A stretch of DNA of 64,000 bases, taken from NCBI GenBank assembly GCA_036971475.1, contig JBAIZL010000006.1, positions 135,255,731 to 135,319,730 of the forward strand. The letters run 5' to 3'. The notes beneath the pieces were generated by a model that did no database searches, was not told where the DNA came from, and worked only from the letters and a program-made list of their open reading frames with translations. Shown here piece after piece: positions 32,517-42,133 of the stretch. Made by a program: the position numbers and the translations under genes. Each line of letters starts with the position of its first letter. The first letter of the stretch is position 1. This DNA comes from Prosapia bicincta (taxonomy: Eukaryota; Arthropoda; Insecta; Hemiptera; Cercopidae).

Positions 32517-34292
32517 GGTAATTGTTTACTTTTGTCACGTGTTTTTGGCCGAAAAATCTTACAGGCTGAGGCAGAAACTTATAACGAATACAAAAAAAAA
32601 CACTTGCTAACGTTACAAATAATTACAATTTTGGAAAAAAATTGGTAATTATGCATTATACCGGCCCCTACGATATGTTGGAAAATTGTTCAAAACCACC
32701 CAATACTACGATATCCACAAGAATTTTTTTTATTGACTAGGGAAAGTTACTTCTTTTAAATTTGAAGTAGGGTAAAAAATTCAGTGCAGAAGCATAAGTT
32801 GTGAATGAACGCGGAGTGATACAATTGTTTTGTGACATCACAACTGTAGTTGGTGTTTTAGCAATCTAAACTTTATGAAACAAAAACACGTCTTGAAGCT
32901 ATATTGATATTATTTTTGTTGTTACCAGGGAAGGTGAAATTAAATATCTATATTGAAATATACTGTGAAGTATCCAGTTATGATGGATCTGGTTCTAATT
33001 TTATACATTCAACCATTTAGGTAATGCATAAAATTAAAACCAAATCCATCCTGACTGGAGACATTTTAGGTATATTTTAATATAGGTATATAGTAATGTA
33101 TAAATTTAAAACTAAATCTAACTGGAGACATTATAAGTATATTCCATAAAAATTAAGCCAAAACGTTTCTCAAATATCTACACATGTAAGGTATGCGTGA
33201 CATCACTGTATCACTCCGCGGCTGATGCACAACTTAAAGCTCCGCACTTTGACGTCACAAATCATTTATAACACTCCCATTCTTAACTTATGCCTCCGCA
33301 CTGAATTTTTCACCCTACTTTAAATTTAAAAAAGTAACTTTCCTCTGTCAATAAAAAAAATTCTTGTGGATATCATCCTATTTGTGGTTTTGAACAATTT
33401 TCTAAAATATTGTAAGTGGCCGCTAAAATGCACAAATTCAAACAAATTATTTCACCCTTACTCCCTCAGCGGTCACATAAAACTAACCAAAATCAGTTTT
33501 ACCTTGAAACTAAGATAATGCTTCAAAAAGTTATTATCACGGAAGGCTAATTTTGTATCACATTTTAGTTGAGACGGTTGAGAGGTTTTTGGGCGTGTAC
33601 AGTAGCAACAGCACATGAATTATTTATTTAGACATAAATATACCTATAAAGTATCCAGCCAGGATAGATTTGTTTGTAATTTTATACAATATTACTATAT
33701 ACCTATATTAAAATATATCTGTGAAGAATCTAGTCAGGATGGATTTGGTTGTAATTTTTTACAACATTGCTATGTAATTATAATAAAATATTTGTTATTA
33801 TAAGTTTCTGCATAAGCCGGTAAAATATTTTGGCCGATCTCATACCTTTCATGTGTAGATTTGTTTTGTATATTTTAATATAGGTATATAATAATGTATA
33901 AAATTACAACCAAATTTATCCTGACTGAATACATCATAGAGTATGTCTAGATGTAGTACAGTGCGCTGTTGCTACTATGCGCTCAAAAACACAGTACTAA
34001 CTAAAATGTTATAAAAGTTAACTTTCCATGGTAATAAAAAAAGTGTAATAATAACGTAAAAAGTTTTCGAGACATTATGCTAGTTTCAAGGTTAAAAGAT
34101 CAAGCCAAAACATTGATATTGTAAGGTTTTATGTGACCTTGGAAGGGGTGGAATAATTTTTTCTAAAACTGTAATTATTTGGGACGTCAACGAAAGTGTT
34201 TTTATTTATTTTGGTATTTGTTATGAGTTTCTGCATCGGCCGGTAAAATGTTTTGGCCAAAATCGCTTACATGGCTAAAGTAAACAATTACC
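32517..34292. mobile_element. Foldback-type non-autonomous DNA element, 1776 bp
   Basis: It starts GGTAATTGTTTACTTT and ends AAAGTAAACAATTACC. It is flanked by AACAAAAA on both sides (32509-32516 and 34293-34300). Imperfect inverted arms extend more than 100 bp inwards (GGCAGAAACTTATAACGAATA / ATTTGTTATGAGTTTCTGCA). Nested inverted and direct copies of a TCAGGATGGATTTGGTTGTA-type segment lie at about 32980, 33040, 33660, 33735 and 33905. A further inner palindrome spans about 32700-33390 (CACAAGAATTTTTTTTATTGAC and its inverse). There is no ORF. The 8-bp duplication is A-rich and so is weaker evidence on its own. Confidence 0.8.
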
Positions 34293-34299
34293 AACAAAA

Positions 34300-35000
34300 A
34301 TTAATAAATATATCATTATAATTTATTTTGTCTTGTAAAATGAGCATAGTTTAAAAAATAACATCTGTCAAATGAAAGTCCTCATTACGGTTATCAGATT
34401 TCTGAAGCTCCTTTCAACTTATTAAATCATATTGATGGGTATGTTGTTAATGGCTTGGCATATATTGTTCTTTAGGTGATGTAGGGTCCGTTTAGTTAAT
34501 AACGAAAATTTCGTCTCATGTCATCCAAAATCAGCAGGATATTACATAAAGAGTAAAACTACTATCTTGCTCTTTCTGGTGTAGTGACAGTCTGCCGATC
34601 TCCTGAATCTACTTCCACTCACCTACCCAAATAAGAATCAATTATCAACCAGGAACTGGCTCTACAGGATGAATATTGAAACAAGTATGGAAAGCTTTTA
34701 AAGTTGCAATAATGGGATCGCCATTCGAATAGTATGCCTTGATGGTAAATGAACCATACTCATTAGTCTAATGCATAGCGGCAACTGACTAGGAATTTAA
34801 CAAAATTTCAGAACCACTTTTTTTACCCCACCTAAACTATAGACCCTCCTCAACCATTTTCTACCAGATGGTACCACTTGGTGTGAAATACAGGTAGTTT
34901 CTGTGCTACATCCTGTACATAATTGCAATAATTCTATATAAAATGGAGCAGTATTGGATAGTGCATTACAACATCTGTTTAGGATAGATTTTTGTTGTAT
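34300..35000. other. No gene seen (GOLGA7 intron or upstream)
   Basis: No coding motif was found. The left limit of the TTAA-type element copy that ends at 35847 probably lies in this region but could not be fixed. Confidence 0.35.
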
Positions 35001-35089
35001 TAAGCATCAGAATTTCCAGAGTGTATACTGACAACCGATGGTAAGTCGTTGAGTACATGGTTTTTTTAGATGTTTTTCTGCTTGACCCT

Positions 35090-35847
35090 TGTTAATGTGT
35101 TATCATTTCCATGCTTCTGATAAGCATGTACAACACATTTTGCATGACTAAGCAAATGGTTTTGCCTTTTGAAATAGTGTCCATAAAGAAAGATATTTAT
35201 GTTCTAATGCAATTTCAGAATTACAGGACAAATAAAATAGGATTTCTATTGCCTTCCTATGCTTATAACTAACTTATCAGCCAGTAATTTAAGTCAACCT
35301 TTTAGTCTAGTCTTTTATGATTGGTATGAAATGGATAACTTGAGATAATTAAAATGGGAGCTGATGCTATTGGATAATGAGAGTGCAATAACATTGATAG
35401 TGACAATGACCTCCATGTATGTATATCAATGAAATTTATGATGATTGTGGCTTTGTAAATACAGACAATGATTTGGACAATATTCCCATACAAGAGGCCT
35501 GTCCACTATTATAGTTCCCTCTTCTGGCCCTAGTAGATCTGTGCCATTGCCTTTACATGTTAATTAAAAGATATTTGTAAAGATTTTTAAAATTATTTTA
35601 GTTATAACCTTTTTACAAATATGAAGTTAACAATTATTTGCGCGAATGTTAGGGTAAGCTTACAACCAACTGCTAAGCTTCAAAACTGTATGTAGCATTA
35701 TTATTTTTTGCTTTGAATGATTACAAATAATCAATTAAAAAATGGTAAACTAGTGCAAAACAGTTGAGTTTCCGCAACCACGGAATTCAGAACTAATCCA
35801 TATCCACTAGGTTGCTAGGAACGCAAATAATTTAATCTGCGATTGGG
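35090..35847. mobile_element. Partial copy of the TTAA-type foldback element
   Basis: AAGTCAACCTTTTAGTCTAG, GACTAAGCAAATGGTTTTGCC and the terminal ...ATTTAATCTGCGATTGGG match the right half of the element at 56400-58251. The end at 35847 is followed by TTAT where a TTAA duplication is expected. The left end was not located. Confidence 0.6.
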
Positions 35848-36540
35848 TTATAAGTAATTCTAGTTGAAGCCCATATCTATAAAAAAATATTTAAAAACAA
35901 ATGTATTGTATCTTTTGTGCTTAAATAATTTCTTGCATTATGATTTTCTGCACTTTCATTGTTTTTATTATGTTGAATATGATCATCCCATACACCTATA
36001 AATAAATTTTATGTTAAATATTTTTGTATTTGAAGGTATCACAATTTTCTTAAATTTTTTTCCGCGTATTTAATTTTTTTGTTTAGATTTAAGATGGTTT
36101 ATTCATTGGTTTTAGCCTGTTATTAATTGTAAATAAAGATTTATTATGGTTTTCTTTTGTTTTTTCTTCCTAGGTTTTGAGGGGTAGTTTTAATGATGTC
36201 ATTCTAAATATTATGCTTTGCCTAGAAATATTGATGAGTAAAACGTTTTGTGTATTCAAGAAGTTAATGACTCGATGCATTTCATATTTAGTAGGATTTT
36301 CTGTTGGTGACAACATTTTTAAATATTCACAGAATGTACAAGTGTGACCACTCTGAAGCAGGATCTTGAGCTAACAGCCACACTGTTTGTGGCTCTGGTG
36401 GGGGTTGGCGGGGATGTGAAAGCAAACGCTCTTTACTTTCTAGACAAGCTAAATATTTAGATCTAACTTATTAGTATAAAAACATTGCTCTTATTTACAC
36501 TGCACATACCTGAATTTATACGTTTTGCTAACAGGAATTT
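35848..36540. other. AT-rich intron sequence, nothing recognised
   Basis: No ORF, RNA or repeat signal is convincing. Confidence 0.4.
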
Positions 36541-36545
36541 TTTTA

Positions 36546-36800
36546 CTGATTACGCTTTTGCTAATACTTGCGACCAGACTTTTTGTTAACTAAAGGTTGT
36601 TACATTGTTAACTTACACTTGGAGGAAACATTTTCGTCTTACAACTTCTTCAGTCATAAGACAAAAATGTTTGCTCCAAGTGTAAGTTAACAATTTAACA
36701 ACCTTTAGTTAACAAAAAAAGTCTGGTCGCAAGAAATAGCAAAAGTGTAATAAGTAATTAACAACCAGCTCGTCATGAACAGCAACAAGATTTCAATATT
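36546..36800. mobile_element. Hairpin c: head-to-head tails with hammerhead-like apex
   Basis: The left arm (36549-36640) and right arm (36653-36750) are inverted copies containing CTTGCGACCAGACTTTTTGT, CTAAAGGTTGTTA and CTTACACTTGGAGGAAACAT. At the apex the minus strand reads CTGAAGAAGTTGTAAGACGA then AAAT. That gives a CUGAAGA core, a weak 3-bp stem II (GUU/GAC) and GAAA. The right copy continues to about 36800 with the same outer sequence as 31239-31300. It lies about 160 bp upstream of the GOLGA7 exon. Confidence 0.75.
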
Positions 36801-36958
36801 TAAGGAATTTTTTAAAAGAAAGTGATAATTTTATAAAAAGTGAAATCAGTAAACAATTTTAATAATTGATCTCCTATATACAAAAATGTTAGTAAAGAAA
36901 CGTTATTAGTGAGTTGAATTTGTTTTACATTATATTATAGAAAATATTTTTTGTTTAG

Positions 36959-37102
36959 CCTAATCATACTACACCTATAGATGATGTAGCTCCACGCCAA
37001 GGACAAACTCAGCTTTGCATGAAAGTATTTATACAACGTGATTATAGTGATGGTACTACAGTACGTTTTCAAACCCATTTCCCATCTGAATTGGATGGAA
37101 AG
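36959..37102 (+). CDS. GOLGA7: GOLGA7/GCP16 homologue, exon with KVFIQRDYS core
   Basis: The exon follows a TTTTTTGTTTAG acceptor and ends GGAAAG|GTAAGG; it is 48 codons, phase 0 at both ends. It reads PNHTTPIDDVAPRQGQTQLC, then MKVFIQRDYSDGTTVRFQTH and FPSELDGK. The KVFIQRDYSxGTxxxFQTxFPxEL block is the hallmark start of Golgin A7 (GCP16, ERF4-like). This is a small peripheral Golgi protein that pairs with the DHHC9-type palmitoyltransferase acting on Ras. An in-frame stop just upstream of the acceptor (36956-36958) confirms the boundary. The sequence joins in frame to the exon at 40123. Confidence 0.9.
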
Positions 37103-38286
37103 GTAAGGAAAATGCACTATTTTTGTTAGTTATATGTAAAAGTTTTTTATTTAATATAATATTTTAAGCAACAAACATTTTTTAAACAGAAAAGAAATTA
37201 TACAGCATATTTTCAATTTCAATCACAAAGTTGATAGTGTAGGTAGAAATGAATTCAGAGTTAATACACACAAGCCAAAATAGCAGGGCCCATTAGAAGC
37301 TCTAAAATAAAGACTATCCGTATCTTAATAGAAAATATTATTTGAATTCATATTCAGTTTATAATTATGTACCAAATACTCAAAATATAAATCAGGATAA
37401 TGGCCAACAGTGATTGTAGAATTTAACGTGATAGCTGTAATGATCGAGAACATTTAATACTACACACAATCTATTTAGAAATTATCACTACAAGAATAAC
37501 TGTTGGTAGCAGTCATTTTTTTTTTACTAGATCTAGTTATAGCATTTACGGTGCTTGTTTTTATTTTATACAGTATGTGTGTTACATATTTACTTTTGAT
37601 ATTTTTATTATCATTGATAATCATTGAACTAGATAACTTGATAGAGTATTAATATAACCTGAAAATGTTTCCCTAAAAGAAATGAAACCACTATAGTCCA
37701 CATTGTAGTGAAAAAAAGTTTTAATTGAAAGGTAAAATAAATGACTTCTATATTGCACAGACATAAAATAAACATACATTTATAGCACAATTATAAGTTC
37801 TTTGTATTGCAGAACTGGCATGAAATGAATAAAATTTACAAAAACTATTTGTAAAGTAATCTCCATTCGTATATAGCACAAGAAGTTTGGAAGGGAGTGA
37901 ACATTGTTCCTGTACAGCTTTGAACTGGAGCCAGTTTGTTTTTGACTTGTAAGAGGGAGCATTGTTTGACCATCTGTTTATTTGTAGGAATTATTCAACT
38001 GGCTACCTCAAACTGCTAGTTGTGAATTGCATGCAGTTGTTTGATTTTTCCGTGCAAAAAAACATGAAGGTAGTAGACATTCTCATGAGCTTTGGAGTGT
38101 TTATGGACCTCGTGTAATGAGTTTTAAACTGCACATTTAAGTAAATTTTAGCTTCTTTTTCAGAATTTCATTTAACTACAATACTTCAGTTACGAAGTAC
38201 TATACTTTTAAATGTTCATAGTAGAATTAATGTTTTATGCAATTTAACCAGAGAATAAGGTCAGTTACTGGGTGTTCTTAAATGCC

Positions 38287-38480
38287 TACAATATGTATAC
38301 ACAAAACTCACAAATTAATCATTTATTAACTCATACGTGCTTACAACTCAGTAAGTTACTAATTTGTAACTTACTAAAGTTGTAAACTAGAGTTTGTAGT
38401 AGTAACACTCACTGATGATGATGACTTTGTCATTGAAGCACGTATGAGTCAATAAATGATTAATTTATGAGTTTTGTGTA
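38287..38480. mobile_element. Hairpin d: head-to-head tails with hammerhead motif
   Basis: The left arm (about 38290-38334) and right arm (about 38436-38480) are inverted copies containing CAAATTAATCATTTATTAAC and TCATACGTGCTT. The loop of about 100 bp holds one hammerhead-like motif whose 3' part forms the start of the right arm. Confidence 0.8.
38407..38449 (+). ncRNA. Hammerhead ribozyme-like motif
   Basis: Stem I is ACTCA/TGAGT (5 bp). Then comes the CTGATGA core, an extra T, stem II GATGAC-TTT-GTCATT (last pair G-U), GAA, a minimal stem III within GCACGT, and the cleavage triplet GTA directly before TGAGT. All strictly required core positions are present. A15.1 is G, pairing with U16.1 as a wobble. 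The very short stem III is typical of type I hammerheads in PLEs, which often work as dimers. Confidence 0.65.
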
Positions 38481-39389
38481 TGTTTTTATTTGTTGTAACA
38501 TAACCTCACAAGCTATTTGTTTTAACGTAACCTCACAAAGAATAGTTGTATAAATATATATACATTTCTATATGAAAGAGATTTATATTTAATGTGGCAA
38601 ATTTAATGAAAGCCAATTACTTTGCAATCACTTTGATTTCCACTGCAGTGTAATCCTACAGCTACTCCAAAGCTTTTATTTTTAAAGTGTGAAGCAGGTA
38701 TGTTGGAAAAAATGAAAGAAATTTAATACTATAGTTAAATGACTATAAGTCTTGACAGACTGAAAGCGAAGAAGGATATATGGAGTAATAGATATTTTTC
38801 TTTTACCTTTTCATCAGAAATCCTTATATGTGGTGTAGGAGAAGGGCTGATGAGTCAGTAATACCTTAGCAGTATGGGTTTTTTATAATTTTTGTGTTAA
38901 ACAACCCTTTAATTTCTTAGAAGAGAAGCGTTGTTGAATCACCAACAAAGACCTGTTATACCCACGACTTAAGATTTGAAAAGGCCCTTTCTGTTGCTGC
39001 ATTATGAGTTCCAGAGCTCTTGCTTCATGCAAAATACTATTGATTTTTTACAATATATTTCTTTTTTGATGGAAGAAACGTATTTTTCCACGTGTTGAAT
39101 TTTGGCAATTTAAAAGTTGAGTTGATAATTAAAAGTGTTGAAGTACTGGTATAGTTTTTAAAAGTACTTCAGAAGAGATACAAAATAAATTTCCTAAAGT
39201 AACAAATTTTCTTGAACATGAAAGCTAACCCAGTGAACTCCTAAGGCTCTTAAAACTTTTATACCAATGTCCAGAAAAATCTGTTTCTTAGAGCAATTGG
39301 GTATTCATGTTACAACTAAAAAGGTTTGGAATTTTTTTAATAATAATTTTAATTTCTCTTTGGTACTTGACTGTTTAACATTTTTTTTT

Positions 39390-39959
39390 ACAAAAATATA
39401 GGTAAAAAACCCCAAAACCACAAAAATTAATAAAAAAATAACTAAAATAAGTTACCTAAGATTAAATCCTTATGTACATTTCGATGACAAAGTCATCATC
39501 TTCAGAGGTTCCTATTACAAAAGTGCAATCTAGAATACAAACAAATTAACAAACTAGACTGACACCGACCACTCTCTGGTGAAGCTTATATAGGTGTGAG
39601 CTAAGCTCTGCCCACTCCACTTCCCACAACGGCTGGCCATCTTAGCTGCATAAACCACGTCAAACTAAACCATGATAAAATAATGTAAAATACACTTAGT
39701 AAAAAATCAAAACATCATACAATTATACGTAAAATTAAGTAATATTTACAATAATGAATACAGGGGGAGTTAGAGATAGGCCCTTTATCTGTATTCATTA
39801 ATTTATTACTCGATTTATGTATAAAAATAATTTTATAACTGTTGAGTAATTAGAATTAAAAGTTTAGAATTAAAAATAAGGATTTAATCTTAGGTAACTT
39901 ATTTTAGTTATTTTTTGATTAGTTTTTGTGGTTTTGGGTTTTTTCACCTATATTTTTGT
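39390..39959 (-). mobile_element. Hairpin e: PLE-like terminal repeat with TATA box and hammerhead
   Basis: Arms of about 90 bp (39390-39480 and 39870-39959) enclose a 390-bp interior. On the minus strand the interior holds GTGGGCAGAGCTTAGCTCAC, then a TATATAAGC box at about 39593, and about 85 nt later a hammerhead motif. PLE-2's tail has the same order (GGGCGTGGCTTC, TATATATAG, hairpin plus GAAACGTC). The right arm begins at the bases just past the predicted ribozyme cleavage site. No ORF; it is probably a solo PLE terminal repeat pair. Confidence 0.7.
39466..39510 (-). ncRNA. Hammerhead ribozyme-like motif
   Basis: On the minus strand: CCT, CTGAAGA, an extra T, stem II GATGAC-TTT-GTCATC, GAA, the self-complementary ATGTACAT as stem III, cleavage base A, and AGG pairing with CCT. 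The core and the GUC/GUA-type cleavage position are intact. Stem I is only 3 bp. Confidence 0.65.
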
Positions 39960-40122
39960 TATATATTGTACCACTGTGCTCTTGATATTGTATATCTCTT
40001 TTTACATTAACATATTAAAAAAAAATTCCTCTAGTATTAAATAACTTAATTCTTCATGAACAATACTGTAGCAACATGTGTTAGCAGGAGATGTGTTTAA
40101 TATTGGTTTTGTCCTCTTACAG

Positions 40123-40275
40123 ATGGATAGAGCTGCCTTTGACTACACTGTGTCACAGTTGAATGCTTACTTTGCTGAAGCAGAGAAAGGTTCATGTAGT
40201 ACTTACTGTGAGGGTTGTTTAGCTTGCCTTACTGCCTACCTCATTTATATCTGTTCTGAAACACATTATGAAAAG
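40123..40275 (+). CDS. GOLGA7: GOLGA7/GCP16 homologue, exon with CLACLTAY palmitoylation motif
   Basis: The exon follows CTCTTACAG and ends GAAAAG|GTATTG; it is 51 codons, phase 0 at both ends. It reads MDRAAFDYTVSQLNAYFAEA, EKGSCSTYCEGCLACLTAYL and IYICSETHYEK. The family block (YAEAEK...YxEGCLACLTAY...CxETHYEK) is fully recognisable, including the two cysteines in CLACL that are palmitoylated in mammalian GCP16 and anchor it to Golgi membranes. The ATG at 40123 is an internal Met, not a start. Codons continue in frame from the exon at 36959 and into the one at 63098. Confidence 0.93.
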
Positions 40276-41871
40276 GTATTGAGTATAACATTTAGATATC
40301 AAGGTTGATTTTTATCTTGAAGCAGTTTTGTGCAGTGAAATGAAACAATTTTTATTAATCCTTGAATTTTTATTAAAGAGCACAATGTTATATGTAATTT
40401 AGTGAAACAAATACAGCTTAACTGTGTGATCTGTTTTTATTTCTTACATTTTCTATTAGTTTATAATAAGTATATAATTACTACATAAATTCCAAAAAAC
40501 TTACAAAAGTAAAAAATTCTTAAAAAACTCCACTTAACCAATAATCCAAAAGTTTTTGTTATAAATAGTTTTTTTATTTGATTTGCAAGTAGACATTTCA
40601 CATTATGTAAATTCTTTAAAATTTTCAATCGGTCTAGTTGCTTTAAAATAAAAATCTTAGAGAAATATTTATATGAGACACTCGAGATTATAAAAAAGTA
40701 ATGGAAATTATTTTCCAATTCTTTATCTGATGTGGTAAATGTTATATCGAAAGCAAAAATATAACGTTCCTGACCGTGGGTGGAAAAAAATCGACAACCC
40801 TGGTAGGTAACAACCCTGGTCTTGATCTCACGTCACTATATATTCATGTTTTTCACTTAATTCTAAAACAAGAAAACGGGTATACATTTCTACACTGACC
40901 CTTGATTTTTTCCACCTCCCAATAGCATGTAGATATATATATATATGCCTTCTTTAACCCCCCCTCAAACTTACTCCATTCCTCTCACATCTTTATCCGT
41001 AAGAGAGGGATAGGCATTTTTACCTAAAAAGACAGAACATCCTTACTCAAAAGATTTTGCACTTCTTTACCACTTTGCTCTTAGTATGAAGTTAAATTTC
41101 CTTGTTATATATATAATTTTCTTCAAGAGTTGCCATTACTTTAGTTAATTTTTACAGACCATAATGCAATTAAACTACAACCTTCAAGTAATTTAAACTG
41201 AATTTTATTTTTTAATTCAAGATAAAAAGGATATTAGTTTTTTCCTTTCCTTGTTAAATATACTGTATTTTTTTCAAGTAAGTTGCACAAACAGCTTTTT
41301 TTACTGTATGCATGAGAAAAAAGTTTGCAAAAAATTAGAATTTAGAGAAAGAAGTAAAAGCTCTGATCACAGAGATGACATTTATAGAAGATTCAAGTTG
41401 ATAACTATAAGCCAATTAAATTAGTTGTGTTAAGCTTTATAATTTCATAAAGGAATATAAACAAAAATTAATTATCTAGTAAATGTCATGTACTTATTCC
41501 TAACATTACTTTAAGCTTGATGAAAAAAAAACAATTAAACAGTATGGAAAACTCGCAAGAGTTCAGTTGACAATATAATACACTAGTCAAGTCTTGATAT
41601 AGATAAAAGTAGCAAAATTAAAGATGCTAATGGATTATGAATGTATACATTTTTTTAAAATAATAAGTGGTATAAAATATTATCAAGTAACAATATTAAT
41701 AGTTGCTCGGTTAGTACCCTGTAGTTGCTCTGTAGTTTAAATGTATTAGTTAAATGTGTTATTTTGAAATGTATTGAAACAAGTTGATAAAGAAAAGTAT
41801 GAGGATGTTTTAGTAACATTATCATTTAATGATAGAGAAACTAACATAGAAGAAATAAGCTTATATTCAAT

Positions 41872-41873
<2 letters not shown>

Positions 41874-41932
<59 letters not shown>
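41874..41932. repeat. (TA)n microsatellite at PLE-2 3' end
   Basis: A pure TA run directly abuts the terminal base of PLE-2. Confidence 0.97.
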
Positions 41933-41936
<4 letters not shown>

Positions 41937-41994
41937 AATTGTTACTATCTGGAGTACATCCGTTCATTCTGCAGTCCATAAATTCGCAGTTCCG

Positions 41995-42040
41995 ACGTTT
42001 CGCTAGAATCTCATCCAGCATTGACGAGGTGAACCAAACA
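41995..42040 (-). ncRNA. Hairpin with hammerhead-like 3' half in PLE-2 tail
   Basis: On the minus strand, GCTGGATGAGATTCTAGC folds as a stem, followed by GAA, ACGT and C, the layout of stem II-GAA-stem III-cleavage base in a hammerhead. The bases before it do not give a CUGANGA core. It may be a diverged, inactive form. The same sequence recurs at 46120-46165 (plus). Confidence 0.3.
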
Positions 42041-42133
42041 ACAGTAGAAGAGCGAGTGAAGAGCGCAGAAAACTCGGCTCCTATATATAGAGGAAAGAAG
42101 CCACGCCCATTGACGTCAATACACACACTGACG

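Larger units (their letters stand above)
37103..40122 (+). other. GOLGA7 intron
   Basis: It has a GTAAGG donor and a CTCTTACAG acceptor. It contains the hairpins at 38287-38480 and 39390-39959 and is otherwise AT-rich without recognisable genes. Confidence 0.85.

Noticed and set aside
40078..40308. A 76-codon ORF beginning MLAGDVFNIGF as a complete gene
   Set aside because: The part before 40123 is intron ending in CTCTTACAG and the part after 40275 runs past a GT donor. Only the middle is the conserved GOLGA7 exon.
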